Counted from the first letter of the stretch, positions 45,350 to 56,605 are shown. The stretch is DNA of 64,000 nucleotides from Sceloporus undulatus (GCF_019175285.1 NC_056524.1:14122309-14186308), one strand, 5' to 3'. Program-made: numbers and translations. Notes: generated by a model not told the origin, from the letters alone.

Positions 45350-46005
45350 AGCATAAGGTCTAGGATTCCAGAAAACATACTTTGAACATTGTGCCATAGA
45401 GGAAACTAATCCATCCATCCATAACAGGAAACTCACATTGTCCATGAGAAGCAGCTGTGGTTTTGCACCATGTTATAAAACTGATTTCCTTATGAGGCAA
45501 CTGCTGCAGAGAATAACAGTGGAAAGCACAATATGGCAGGCATTGCAAAAACATGAGATACATCCATTCATGATGTTGGTTGTCTGCAAGGCACTTGTGG
45601 TGTGAAAGAAGCAATCAGCTGTCAGCTGCTCACTAATCGCTTTCCCCTTCCATCATATAAAATCAATTATGCAATGGGATGTTTTATGAGGCTGTCAAAA
45701 CAGAGAGACGCCTTGGTAGCGCTAGCATGATTTCGGATTGAAATTATTGACTTAATTAAATGCAACAAATAAGCCACTGATTAATAATTCATATTCTGTT
45801 TGCCAATAACCCACATCCTCGATGAGACATTGTGTCTGCAATGCTAAGTCACTGGAGCTGTAGACCTTAATATTGTCCCCATATTGGCACAGATGGAAAG
45901 TAATTGGAACAATACAAGTTGTTGGTGCCTGTGAGAGAAGGGCTAACTTTTTTTCTTCTTTCCTAACCCCAGTTCTCATTATTATTATGGGCATTCATAT
46001 GTTTT
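45350..46005. other. Intronic non-repetitive block, possible conserved non-coding element at 45610-45800
   Basis: No repeat recognised. 45610-45800 contains AAATCAATTATGCAATGGGA and TTGACTTAATTAAATGCAAC, homeodomain- and POU-like motifs in complex sequence. Confidence 0.3.
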
Positions 46006-46009
46006 ATTT

Positions 46010-46108
46010 ACACTAGGGGGTGCCCTCCAGATGTATTGAACATCAGCCACCAGAAATCCCAGTCAACAATGTTAGGGGTGATGGGAATTTTAGTCCAAAA
46101 TATCCTAA
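46010..46108. mobile_element. Palindromic hAT-type MITE, degenerate
   Basis: GGTGCCCTCCAGATGTATTG, CCACCAGAAATCCCAGTCA and GATGGGAATTTTAGTCCAAA follow the pattern of the element at 59999-60133. Confidence 0.6.
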
Positions 46109-46109
46109 G

Positions 46110-47615
46110 GCCAAAGCATTTCTACCCTTCCTTTACACATACACACTGAAGATAACTGCATTCTTTTCACCAAAGAGATACAGGGAATGCAGTCATTTTA
46201 AGGCCAGAATATTTATTTACCCTTTTGGTCTACTCTATACAGTACACATGTGTATCAGTTTGGATGTTAAGATCCATTTTCATGGTTATCATTGTAACAT
46301 ACTCTGTAACTGTTCCAATTTGGCTGGGATAACCCTGATTAATTCTTTGTTATCCCACTTTTTCAGTTGCTTTAAAATGTCCCAATTTCTTTCTCCACTT
46401 CCCACTTTCCTTCTTTGTCCTTAGCTGACTTCAATAGCTGCAAACTGAGTCCGAAGTCCAAAAAATAGTTTGCACTTTAGTAACTCGGTGGAGAGAGAGG
46501 ACAGGATGGGGTGGATTTTTGCCCATCCCAGTATGCTCGGCCAAAAGCTTAGCTGCTGCAGTTTGTCTGTTCTTCACTAAGAATAACTTTTGTCATTGTG
46601 AAACACTTTGATATTACCTTGTCACACATATCCTGATTTTCATCTATGAAATATTATGTTGAAAGGCTGGAGTGTTCATCCACATACATGAAGACTCCAG
46701 AGTCCCTCCACAGGACTTATTGACAGCTGTCCTATGAGGGTAACCACACATCATGTGCCTATGTTTCAGCACACTGTCTGAGCCTGGCATTGCTCCAGAA
46801 TCATTCCACTAACACTGACAAGTCCATGAATCATGAAGGAAGGTGAAGATGACCCTCAAATTAAGGACCATGGTATTAATTTCCCTAGACTCTCTTTTAA
46901 GTCTTTTTGATAGCCCTCGGAACAAACTGTGACCTATGAAATTCTTGCATGAAGCTTTTCAGAAAAAAGCCTCATTGATTTTAAGTCATACTTATTTCCA
47001 CATAAATGAAATCCCTAAATCATACTCCATTTGCTCAATAGCATGCTGTTTTTGAGCTCTACCAAAGTGGAATTTATTATAGTATTATTATATTAACGTT
47101 TCCACGAGGGAAAATATGTACAAATGATGAGAACTGTGTATGCCAGAGAGGAGAGTTATAGTTTTTAAAAATACATATCCTTTACTGTCAAGAGCAAGAG
47201 TAATTAATATCTGCATGTATTTTGCTTTCCCAACAATTTACTGTGTGTTTGACAACTCAATTGCTTTTTCAGAACTGATCGATCTAGTTGAGGTTAGAAA
47301 TAGACACAACAACAGAAGAGAAGGAGGGAGAGGTAGGGAAGGAGGCAGGGAGAGGGGGAAGAAAGAGAAGGCAGAGAATACTATATGGATCATCAAGAGG
47401 TTGACAAACAAATAGAAGCTTCTGGTCAATCCAGAGAAGACAAGTGAATGAGATCAAATTTTGCACACATTGTCCAAGCCCAACAAGGCCAAAAAGGTGG
47501 AACAGTCATCGAACGGATCATCTGAACAACCCAGATGTCACCACCAAAGGTACATATTGGCATCTGTAAATAAGCACAATTCTTATGTTTTTAAGTCTGG
47601 CACATTGAGAATTGC
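46110..47615. other. Unassigned intronic stretch
   Basis: A purine run (GGAGGGAGAGGTAGGGAAGG) is at 47325-47365. No exon recognised. Confidence 0.35.
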
Positions 47616-47620
47616 ACAAG

Positions 47621-47710
47621 AATCATGGTAATGTAGTTGCTGAGATTTTGGACTAGGATTATGGAGATCTAGGTTCAAATTTCTGCTCAGCCATGAAGCT
47701 CAGTTATCTA
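47621..47710 (+). repeat. Sauria SINE head fragment
   Basis: TAATGTAGTTGCTGAGATTT, GGAGATCTAGGTTCAAATTT and CTGCTCAGCCATGAAGCTCA. It is cut off by the MITE at 47712. Confidence 0.75.
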
Positions 47711-47711
47711 A

Positions 47712-47930
47712 GCTGCATCTGCAATACATAAATAATGTAATTTGATGCTGCTTCAACTGCAATGGCTCCATGCTATGAAATCCTGAGAATTATAGTGTTT
47801 CATGGCACCAGAGCTCTCTGAAAGAGAAGGCTAAATATCTCACAAAACTACAAATCCCAGAATCCCATACTATTAGGCCATGGCAGTTAAAGCAATGTCA
47901 AACTGCAGAATCTGCATTGCAGATGCAGCC
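47712..47930. mobile_element. Palindromic MITE family A, full copy
   Basis: GCTGCATCTGCAATACATAA and CTGCATTGCAGATGCAGCC are the termini, and ACTGCAATGGCTCCATGC is mirrored by ATTAGGCCATGGCAGTT. Confidence 0.88.
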
Positions 47931-48203
47931 ATAATCTTACATGTTTGCAATGAGGATACAGCTAGGGAAGGGGAAACGTCATTGAAAGCTCTTTGGAAGA
48001 AAAGTGGCTGAAAATATAACAAATAATGATGTGGGATGTCCTTTTATCTAGATTACGAACCACTCGGTTCTCCAGATTGTGGTCCCTAAATTCAGAATTT
48101 GCCAGGCAGTCACAGATGGTTAGGCTCTAAAAACTGCTGGGAGTATCTAAAAGCAAGCATTTTGGAGTGATGGAGTGCAAGTAAAAACCCACTACATAGG
48201 CTT

Positions 48204-48204
<1 letters not shown>

Positions 48205-48251
<47 letters not shown>
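48205..48251 (+). repeat. (CT)n microsatellite
   Basis: About 23 CT units. Confidence 0.97.
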
Positions 48252-48255
<4 letters not shown>

Positions 48256-48401
48256 CTCAAAATAGGATTATATATTCTGCAAGTAAAATGTCAGGCAAAC
48301 TTTCTATTGCATTGCAATTAGCAGCTGCTAGATAATATTGCTCTGGAAACTGGATCTAGCCTTGAAACCCCCTTGGCCTAGAGAGGAAATCCAATTATTC
48401 T

Positions 48402-48523
48402 TAACTTGGAAAAGTTACTTTTTGGACCACAGCATCTGGAATCCCCTAGCTGGCATGGCCTCTGACCAGTCTGGACAGGAGGTTCTGATTGTCAAAGTCC
48501 AAAAATTAGCTTTCCTAAGCTCC
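48402..48523. mobile_element. Palindromic MITE family B
   Basis: AACTTGGAAAAGTTACTTTT, GGAATCCCCTAGCTGGCATG and AAAATTAGCTTTCCTAAGCT. Confidence 0.78.
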
Positions 48524-48759
48524 ATAATAATCTGCTAAACATTTAATTTCTAACAGAGGTCATATTTAGAACCAATAACGACATATTCTTATATTGATGC
48601 AAAGACACAGGCAACAGGTGTCTGCTGTCTTTTCTTTCTTTGATAGAAGCTGGATTTATTAAATTTGCCTACTGCCCTAACTGTCTCTGTTACCATTCAT
48701 ATGGGGAGAGTCCTTTTCCTGTATTTCTTGTAAAGAGTGGCTCAATACTCTTTCCCTAT

Positions 48760-48925
48760 ATCTGAAGAACAGGGACGTAACCAGGATTTTAGGAAGGGGG
48801 GAGTCCAGACTAAGTGCCACCATTATAATGGGACTTGGGCACAGCAGCATGCACCATTCATTTTTCTAATGGAAGGAGGGGGGGTCCGGACCCCAAGGAC
48901 CCCCCCCCCTTGGCTACATCCCTGT
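48760..48925. repeat. Repeat-like segment with GC-rich inverted ends
   Basis: CAGGGACGTAACCAGGATTT at the left is mirrored by TTGGCTACATCCCTGTG at the right. This is a DNA-element-like arrangement, with GGGGGGTCCGGACCCC in between. Confidence 0.6.
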
Positions 48926-48939
48926 GAAGAAGCACCTTC

Positions 48940-49100
48940 TTCTAGACGCACTTGCTTGTCGATTATGGTTGTCTTCAGAAGCTTGCTCTGTGTCTGGCAT
49001 CAGGGGAGATGTCACCAGTGGTCATAAGAGACAGGGCCTTCTTTGTGGCAGCTCTTTGAGTGTCGAACTCATTCCCAAGAGATGTAATATTAGCTCTTCT
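48940..49100 (+). repeat. L2 LINE 3' fragment
   Basis: AGAGACAGGGCCTTCTTTGT and GGCAGCTCTTTGAGTGTCGA match the L2 RAFSVVA segment seen at 28655 and 29740. Confidence 0.55.
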
Positions 49101-49161
49101 CATTTTTTTTATCCAGGTTGCCAGGATTTTTCCATTTCAATAGACCTTTACTGGGTTTCAA

Positions 49162-49464
49162 CCAGAGCTTGGGAGAGTTACTTTTTAAACTTCAGCTTCC
49201 AGACTGCCCCCCCTTCCAAAAATAGGCTGCAGCCACACTGCAGTAATAATCCAGTTGCCACTGCTTTAACTGCTATGGTTCAGTGTGGTGGAATCCTGGG
49301 TTTGTAATTTGTTGTGACATCAGAACTCTCTAAGAGAAAAGGCTAAGTGTCTCACAAAACTACAATGCCCAGAATTTCACAGCATTGATGCATGGCACTT
49401 TAAGTGGTGTCAAACTGGATTATATCTGCAGTGTGGGTTTGGCCAAAACTTTTCCAAACTCTGG
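49162..49464. mobile_element. Palindromic MITE family B split by a family A insertion
   Basis: The left arm CCAGAGCTTGGGAGAGTTAC is at 49162 and its partner CAAAACTTTTCCAAACTCTGG ends at 49464. The space between is a complete family A element at 49225-49440. Confidence 0.82.
49225..49440. mobile_element. Palindromic MITE family A, full copy, inserted in family B
   Basis: GGCTGCAGCCACACTGCAGT and GGATTATATCTGCAGTGTGG are the termini. The inner arms pair around CTCTCTAAGAGAAAAGGC. Confidence 0.9.
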
Positions 49465-49599
49465 TGTTAAGTGTATATTTTTATTTTTGGTTAGTTTTAG
49501 AATGCATTTTGTCCTTAATTTTCAGTCCACCATGTTTGGGAGGATTCCCCCCCCCCATTTTTTTTTTTTTTTTTTTTGGTTCTGATTATTAGCAAAAAA

Positions 49600-50349
49600 T
49601 ATGGCACACCTTCAGTGGCTGTTTCTCTGGTTGTTCAGATATAATTTCCGTTCTGAAAGCATGCATGTTTCTGGCCTCTCACTGCAGACTCTACATGCCA
49701 GAGCACAGTTCAGTAACACTACAAGTACCTAAGGGATTGCAATACAAATTCAAAGTTTATATAGGTGAAAGGTACACATGCTGAAGACCAATGCAGATTT
49801 TTCCCCCTTTTCATCACAGCTAGGCCAAATCTAAAACAGCAGGGAGCAATGATTTTTGTCAAAGAGTCTTCCCTGTTTGGTTGCAAAAGGACAAAGAATG
49901 GACAAGAATGGGGAGCGGAAGGTGGAGGAAAGCCTCATATGTCTATTTTGCAAGCAGGGTTCCCAATTCTCTCCCCACAAGCTACACCTTTGCTCTTGTG
50001 CAATGAAGAACAGCACAATCTATAAACATTAGGTGACAGTAATGCTTATATTCTCCATGCAGCCAAAAGCTTTACCTGCTGTGAATCAAGCTGTTGTAAA
50101 AAGCTTTCCCTGCCACAAATCAAGCACAAGTAGGAACAAGATTAGGAAAGGCTGGTTCAACTCTCCCCTGGTTGCAGGGCCGACAACATTAAAACAAAAA
50201 AGGTGGCGTCAAAACTCCTACAGACATTTTATATGAGATGTAGAGTGATCACATATAGAGGTGGACCCTGGGATTCATCTCAGGCTGACAGACATCTCAC
50301 ACAGTCCTCCTGGGAAGCAAGGAGGGACACCTGTAACACTCATGCTTTT
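49600..50349. other. Unassigned intronic stretch beside the cassette exon
   Basis: No repeat recognised. The first 150 bp left of the cassette donor may carry splicing control elements, but none can be named from sequence alone. Confidence 0.35.
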
Positions 50350-50355
50350 GCTTAC

Positions 50356-50451
50356 CTGCTCATGGTTGCTCGCCCACCATTTCCCATACTCCCTTTTGGA
50401 GTGAAACACTCTATTTCGGACTTGTGCTGGGCCAGCTTCCTGCCTTTGTAC
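50356..50451 (-). CDS. GRM5: GRM5 alternative cassette exon (mGluR5b-specific 32 residues)
   Basis: This 96-nt exon was too short to appear as an obvious open frame and was found by matching the mGluR5b insert. On the minus strand it reads YKGRKLAQHKSEIECF, then TPKGSMGNGGRATMS, very close to the mammalian insert. It is preceded by an acceptor (ATTTGTTAG, 50452-50460) and followed by a strong donor (GTAAGC, 50350-50355). The exon begins with G, completing an AG|G arginine codon, and ends in AG, which pairs with the T opening the terminal exon to give serine. Its length is divisible by three. Skipping joins upstream AG to the same T, so both forms stay in frame, as known for mGluR5a and mGluR5b. 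The upstream exon was not found in the window. Confidence 0.95.
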
Positions 50452-50539
50452 CTAACAAATTATGACAACGACAGGAGCAACAAAAACAGAGAGAAGTAAC
50501 TGTCTACTCAGGAGTAAACCTTTTTGTGGTGGCTCTGAA

Positions 50540-50665
50540 CTGCTGCCTCCACCAGATGTTCTGGATTTCAACTCCCAGGAGTTCCGGACAGCATGGTCAA
50601 GGGTCATGGATACTGAGAGCTGAAGTCAATAAATATGGAGGGCCAAAGGCTGAGAATCACTTCTG
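50540..50665. mobile_element. Palindromic hAT-type MITE, degenerate
   Basis: CACCAGATGTTCTGGATTTC, ACTCCCAGGAGTTCCGGACA, GAGAGCTGAAGTCAATAAAT and GGAGGGCCAAAGGCTGAGAA. Confidence 0.65.
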
Positions 50666-50669
50666 TTGT

Positions 50670-52605
50670 GCAGGAAGGGAAGGGGAAAGTGCATGCATAA
50701 ATCATGATGATCCTTCCAAAAGTTTTATTATAAACAGAGCCTAGAGACTTAAGGGTACACATTGACTATGTACTTGTGGAATTGGAAGTAGGAGGTTTAT
50801 GTTTACCTGCAATGTCTTTGGATCAAACCAGGCAATTACTTATTATTATTTCCCCCCCTCAACTGGTGAAAAACATTATCACAGCATGTGATTTCCCCCT
50901 CACCCATGTATCTTACACTTAGCATGCTTTGCTTTGTGAACCAGAAGGGAGGAGAAACTGTAGGGGGAAGGCAGCGTGTGAGAAAGTTTAAGCAGTATGC
51001 CCTGACAGTCATTTCATCTGTGTAAATCATTCCTTCCAAAGTGCATAACTTATTAGAAACACTATCTTGGAGTTTTATGGCATGCGAAAGTGCAAACCAT
51101 GTTGAACAGATGCTGGTGGTGCTCCATATCCAGGCAGTGCTACCTCTGTATCTTTAAAAAAACAACAACACAGAAATAAGCCCATAAGCCTTCTGCTTGC
51201 ATTTGTAATCAATACATAACACAAGTAATAATCAGGCCAGCTATTTGCTGATTGTAATGCAAGGGATTAATGAAAGGAATAATCAGATAGGAATAGTCAA
51301 CTTTAGTTTAGGTTTAGGCAATTTCTGAGTGCCCATGGGGCCATTTTACTTGGTGGATTGCTTCCACTTCATCTCTGACCCCTAAATATGATTGTTTTGC
51401 TCCCAATATGGCAAATTGCAGAAGTAGCTTCTTTAAAAAAAAATAAGGCATTTTCTAGCCAAAAGGTGGTGGAATGAGTAATTACATTTAAATGATATAT
51501 TGCCTCTCTTACCCCTGAGGCTTCTGGGGGCAGAGTTGCCCATTTTTGCCACCCTGCCTTCAGTTTGGAATAGATGATAAATGTATTATGCCTTTTGCCC
51601 AAGTGTTCTCCCAAGAAGTAAAATTATCTATATGTTGTGATGTGATTTTCACCACTTACGTATTTTGTGTGGTTTCTTTTGTGATTGGTGAATTGATGTA
51701 AATATCCTGTGTGTTGTGTTTTGTGATTGATCAGTGGAAAGTAAATATGGACTTAATTTGCATGTCTCATTGATGGGGCCTGTGTCTCTGAGGAAAACCC
51801 ACTATAGGAGGCAAAAATGGTTAATTATTGGAATCATACATTCACCTAAATCTTTACTTTTACTCTTAGTTGAAGATAAAGGGCTATAATTAAGGAATAG
51901 TTTACATGTTCATGTTGCATTTTGGGGAGCAAAACTACTGTATGTGTATTGAGAGAGTTAACCATAACATAGTCATAAGGGGAAATCAACCAGATATCTC
52001 AAACGTCCATAAGACCAACATGGCAGCCCGATGCATCCAGACCAACCAAAACATTTGCTTAGTAGCAAGATTCAGAATGCATGACAAAGTGGCATTTGTG
52101 AAGGAGCTGAAGCATCCATTAATATTTTGGACCAGTTACCATTTCCAAAAAGGCAGTGATCTGTGTCAAGTTGTGCCAAGATTGCAGATTGTAAATGAGA
52201 ACCATGCAGGAGAGAACAACAGATGCATCTATACATACTAACACAATCCGGTTCCTGCTATGAATGATAAAGCAGAAGTGCTTGGGCAGCAGCTGAAACC
52301 ACTGAAAAATACAAAGGAAGTCAAACCCAATCACACAAGTCCTTTCTTCATCCATAGAGATCTTTATTTAGCAGGGAGGGGAGTAAAGGTATCAAAAAGG
52401 AAAGGTACCAAGAAACACTATGGGTAAAATCTACTAACAATCCTAAAACTAAATTGGACCAACAGCTTCCTTTACCTGAATGCATATTTTGATATACCTT
52501 CTAAAGTCAATCTCACCACAATTAGGTGTGCCCCCTCCATCTGCCAGTACAACATAAAAACAGTACAAACAAAAAACTTGAGACTTTGTCATTCTTGCAC
52601 AGTTA
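50670..52605. other. Unassigned intronic stretch
   Basis: No repeat or exon recognised in about 1.9 kb. Confidence 0.35.
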
Positions 52606-52610
52606 TTCAG

Positions 52611-52787
52611 AGATATAGCTGTATTAGTCTGTAGAATCAGAATGTAGAGAGATCTTGTAGCACCTTTGAGACTAACTCAAAGAAAGAAGTTGGCAGCATT
52701 AGCTTTTGTAGACTTAAGTCTATTATGAACGCTTATGTTGCTAACTTCTTTCTTTCAGTTAGTCTCAAAGGTGCTACAAGCTCTCTA
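52611..52787. repeat. Penelope-like tails as an inverted pair
   Basis: AGCTGTATTAGTCTGTAGAA, TAGCACCTTTGAGACTAACT, TTAGCTTTTGTAGACTTAAG is followed by the inverse tail TTCTTTCAGTTAGTCTCAAA, GGTGCTACAAGCTCTCT. Confidence 0.78.
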
Positions 52788-52789
52788 AC

Positions 52790-54220
52790 TGCAGAATTAT
52801 TGATCGTGAAAATCCCTGTTAACACTTCACTAGTCCTCAGGGGTGTGTGGATATGTAAGCAACTAAGAAACTGAGTTGGTGGTGGCTGTAGTAGAGACTT
52901 CCTTGGACTTATCTTCTATGTTGTTAGAGCCATTCCTAGCCAGTAATAGAGGAGTGGGCCATTGTGGGGTGGAGGACAGGAGCCAATGTCCATACAGGCC
53001 ACTCACAGGCCATTTCCCTAAATAGTGATCAAAAATGACTTTGTATCCCTGTCACCATTTTGAGACCGATGACAGAGGGAAATATGGGAGGTTCTAAGGA
53101 GTTGTATAAGTGGGATGGGGATATTTTTTGTCTGCTTTAATGAGTCAAGGGAATATTCTGTACAGTTTTCTGGAAAAAAATGACTGAAAAAAAATCACAT
53201 AATAAAAAATGGGGGTGGGTGGGGGGTGGGGGTGGGGTTGAAGAGCATCAAGGGCTATAAAAGTGGGATTCAAAAGTATATGCTGCCCTCTGCCACCCTT
53301 GTAGTCAATGACTTGTTGAAGAAAAGTCTTCTCTTTGTTTTGGGAACTTCTGGGTCTGGTTCACTCTTGCATTCTTAACATTATTCTTTGTCAGAGAGTT
53401 CGTTTACCTTGTGATGAATAGTTTATTTAGCCTTCCAACTTCAGTATTTTGTCGAATCATCTATTACTTTCTTGTCCATTGAGGTAGGATGAGCAATTTT
53501 TCTTTCAAGGAGGATCAGTGATAACTAGCCTTTGCCCACAAATATGTAGAAAGTAGAATGGCATTTATGGAAATGTATTTCTGACATTTTGGTAAATTCC
53601 TTCTAGATAAAGATTATCACACATATTATGCACATTATATAGAGAAACTAACTGTTTTAGCAATCATCCCCCCAGCAATCTAAGAGTATTACACTTCTAG
53701 AACAGAAAGCACTTAGTACTCAAACTGAATTATTTAGTTATTACTTGCATTTCTTCTTTTCAGACAAGGAGCTGAAGGTAGCCTACAGGATCCTCTTTCT
53801 CCCCACTTTAACCTGATAACAACCCTCTGAGGTAGTTCAGGTCTAGAGATATGAATCTTCACTAATTTTCTTCTCAAAGGAAGCAAAAAATAATTTTAAC
53901 AATTTTCTCCTCACTGTGAGAAAGTGTTTGAAAAACCACAGTTTTCAAAGCCTATTTGCAATTTCAGACATAATCTGCACAAAATTCAAATGTAGTCATT
54001 TTGCACAGAGAAGAGCATTCTTTGCTCAGGAAGCATGATTGTCTTTGCAAAAGCATAATAAATGATGTCCCAAATGGCAAAGATTCTCATCGGTCCAGGA
54101 TTCTTCTTATCAGGGTTTCTAGACATTCCAAAATATTGCTTTTCAACCAGTTTCTAATTTTGTTTTTTGCCTTTCTGTTAAGGACAGAAAAAGTGACTAG
54201 TTCAATGTTTCCACCCATCC
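52790..54220. other. Unassigned intronic stretch
   Basis: A G-rich run at 53208-53240. No exon recognised. Confidence 0.35.
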
Positions 54221-54227
54221 ATGGATC

Positions 54228-54296
54228 ACTGGGGTCCAAACTTGGATTTTCCTTGTCCCAGCCCAGCATTTTAACCACTACACCACTATGGCTCAT
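54228..54296 (-). repeat. Sauria SINE head fragment
   Basis: AACTTGGATTTTCCTTGTCC, GCATTTTAACCACTACACCA and CTATGGCTC is the reversed tRNA-like head only. Confidence 0.65.
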
Positions 54297-54464
54297 GACC
54301 ATTCCCAGGATTCTTGGGTTGAAAGCCTATTATCCTGGTGCAAAATTGGTATAAGTGTTCACATATCATGTCATACATCATTTGGAGGGTCAGCACCCAT
54401 AAATTGAAATGTAATGCTTTAAACCTACTTTGGGTACAAACCTGCAAACCTCTAAGTATTTTGA

Positions 54465-54693
54465 ATGCTGCTGCTGTGTGCCTTCAAGTCATTTCCAACT
54501 AATGGCAACCCTAAGGCAAACCTATCGTGGGGTTTTCTTGGCAAGGTTTGTTCAGAAAAGGTTTGCCGTTGCCTTCCTCTGAGGCTGAGAGAGTGTGACT
54601 TATCACCCAGTGGACATCATGGCACATCAGGAATCAAACACTGGTCTCCAAAGTCATAGTGCCACACTCAGACCACTATGCCATATTGGTTCT
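54465..54693 (-). repeat. Sauria SINE, near full length
   Basis: GCTGCTGTGTGCCTTCAAGT, ATCGTGGGGTTTTCTTGGCA, GTTTGCCGTTGCCTTCCTCT and CAGACCACTATGCCATATTG. Confidence 0.94.
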
Positions 54694-55059
54694 ACATATT
54701 TTTAATAGTTACCTGAAAATCATCTTATAGTACAATTATAGAAGCTGTTATAATTGGCACTCACAGGATCAAAGCATTTTTTCATTAGTATGAATGATGA
54801 GGCCATCTGCACAACCTTGCCCTAGGTTTATTTGTCTTTTCCTTTTAGCTTGAGTCTTTCCAGCAGTTTGGGAATTTCCTTATAACAATATACTCTTATG
54901 ACTGATGTCGCAAGGAAAAGTATTTGTGAGATGACTTGATCTTGAATGGGAAATTAGGACCTGTCAGCCTTACAAAAGTCCTTTTCTTAGTAGAGATGGA
55001 AACCCTGAGAACTGATCTGGTGATATAAATTAATATATTAATACAATTAAAAACTCCCA

Positions 55060-55672
55060 GATCCTCAAGAGAGGTCCTTCTTTCAGTCCCATCGCTTTCA
55101 CAGGCACAGTTGCTGGGATCGTGCAATAGGGCCTTCCCAGTGACTGCCCTTAAACTATGGGTCTGGAACTCTCTCCCTAGTTTAATTGTCTTTCCATCAG
55201 AAGGTGAAGACTTTTTAAAATTCAGATAGGCTTTTAGAATGGAAAACTATTAAGGAAAGGGCTTATAAGAGGCTGTTGCATTGCTTTAGATTGTATTGCT
55301 TTAATAGCTTCTTCTCATTATTAAGTGTATGGTTTAAACCAGTGATGGCGAACCTATGGCACGCGTGCCAGAGGTGGCACTCAGAGCCCTCTCTGTGGGC
55401 ACATGTACCATTGCGCCGGCACAGAGTTTGCCAGAGTTTGTTACGAGAAAGCCAGAGGGACATGGCACTTTGCAATAAATAAGTGGGTTTTGGGTTGCAG
55501 TTTAGGCACTCGGCCCCGAAAAGGTTCACCATCATTGGTTTAAACTGTTTTAATACCATTAATAGTTCAATTCTATTTTAATTGTTGACCTTTTATGTTT
55601 TTAAGTATATTATAATTATTTTAATTTGTAAGCTGCTTTGAGTTCCCATCTTCGGGGGAAAGTGCAATACAG
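55060..55672 (+). repeat. L2 LINE 3' end with hAT element inserted
   Basis: GGTCTGGAACTCTCTCCCTA (L2 ORF end), TTTTAGAATGGAAAACTATT, then after the insertion TAATTTGTAAGCTGCTTTGAG and TTCGGGGGAAAGTGCAATAC, the L2 3' terminus. Confidence 0.75.
55340..55537. mobile_element. Non-autonomous hAT element, 198 bp
   Basis: TIRs CAGTGATGGCGAACCTATGG and GGTTCACCATCATTG with a perfect 8-bp target duplication GTTTAAAC (55332-55339 and 55538-55545). It is inserted in an L2 tail and has no coding capacity. Confidence 0.92.
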
Positions 55673-55679
55673 GCTTCCC

Positions 55680-56215
55680 TGGTCTTTTGACAACTCACTT
55701 TCCAATAATTCACTTCTTCAACGCTTAGAAATTACACAAAAATTCCATTAATTTGACAGGGGTTTCTTTTGTCAGTTATGAGGCTTCCTTGGAACTGATC
55801 ACATGCACTGTATGTATGTGTGTGTGATGATAACTGAACTATTGTGTAGATTAAAAAGTGATATATAGTGCATTATTTAGGCTTTCAGTGGCTAAAATGA
55901 ATTAGCAAGCTAAAAAAAAAAAACGGGTTCTATTTTTCATCTAATCCCACTTTCAGACAGTCCTCTGGTCACCAAACCATCATATAAGTAGGGTCTTTCT
56001 GTATAAATATAGATGATGACAATGATGACCACCTTCATTTTTGGATTATTTTGGATGTGTTGGTATGGGTACTGGCACGATTTAGTACTATATCACTGGG
56101 AATTATAACTCATCAGCTAATGCAAGTCTTGAGAGGCAAGAAGGAACAGAACAAAAAACTGGAAAGCACATAATCACAGAAGAAGAAGGAAAGTAGACAA
56201 AGTCCCACATGCTGC
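55680..56215. other. Unassigned intronic stretch
   Basis: 55671-55815 (TTCCCTGGTCTTTTGACAAC ... TGAGGCTTCCTTGGAACT) may be a decayed DNA element. Otherwise nothing recognised. Confidence 0.3.
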
Positions 56216-56605
56216 GTGGTGGTCCAAAACCTTTTATTTAATAAAAGGCCCAATGTATTTTGGCCTTATTACCAACTGGCCGTCTTCAAGGGCTATTTTA
56301 AAACAAACAGAACACATTTACTATGTATGTGGTATTGAGACAATACATAAAACATCTATAAAAACAGTTTCTATTAGAATAGCTTCTATTATGCATATAA
56401 ATATATACATACCAATTCTCAGAAATTTCTGGAGTTGCAGTCTGCACTCCACTTTGACAGAGCATACAGACCGCCATGCCATAAAAGTTTTGTGTGTTTT
56501 ATGCGTTGACTGAGTACCACGGATATAGTAAAGTGTTTTTTTATTTCTATTTTAGAATAGCCCCTGAAGAAGGCCAGTTGGTGATAAGCCACCCCGGTTT
56601 TCTCA
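56216..56605. repeat. Repeat bounded by inverted 'GCCAGTTGGTAATAAG' arms
   Basis: CTTATTACCAACTGGCCGTC and TTCAAGGGCTATTTTAAAAC (56268-56303) return inverted as TTTAGAATAGCCCCTGAAGA then AGGCCAGTTGGTGATAAGCC at 56551-56588. The layout resembles the Penelope-like inverted pairs but the sequence is different. Confidence 0.6.

Larger units (their letters stand above)
34386..50355 (-). other. GRM5: GRM5 intron between the mGluR5b cassette and the terminal exon
   Basis: This stretch of almost 16 kb is bounded by a GTAAGC donor at its right end and a CAG acceptor at its left end, both read on the minus strand. The acceptor's pyrimidine tract (34389-34440) is unusually long because it merges with a (CTTTCT)n-type microsatellite. 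The intron is filled with MITEs, a nested SINE, CR1 and L2 pieces and a hAT element with low-complexity content. No other coding block was recognised. Confidence 0.9.
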
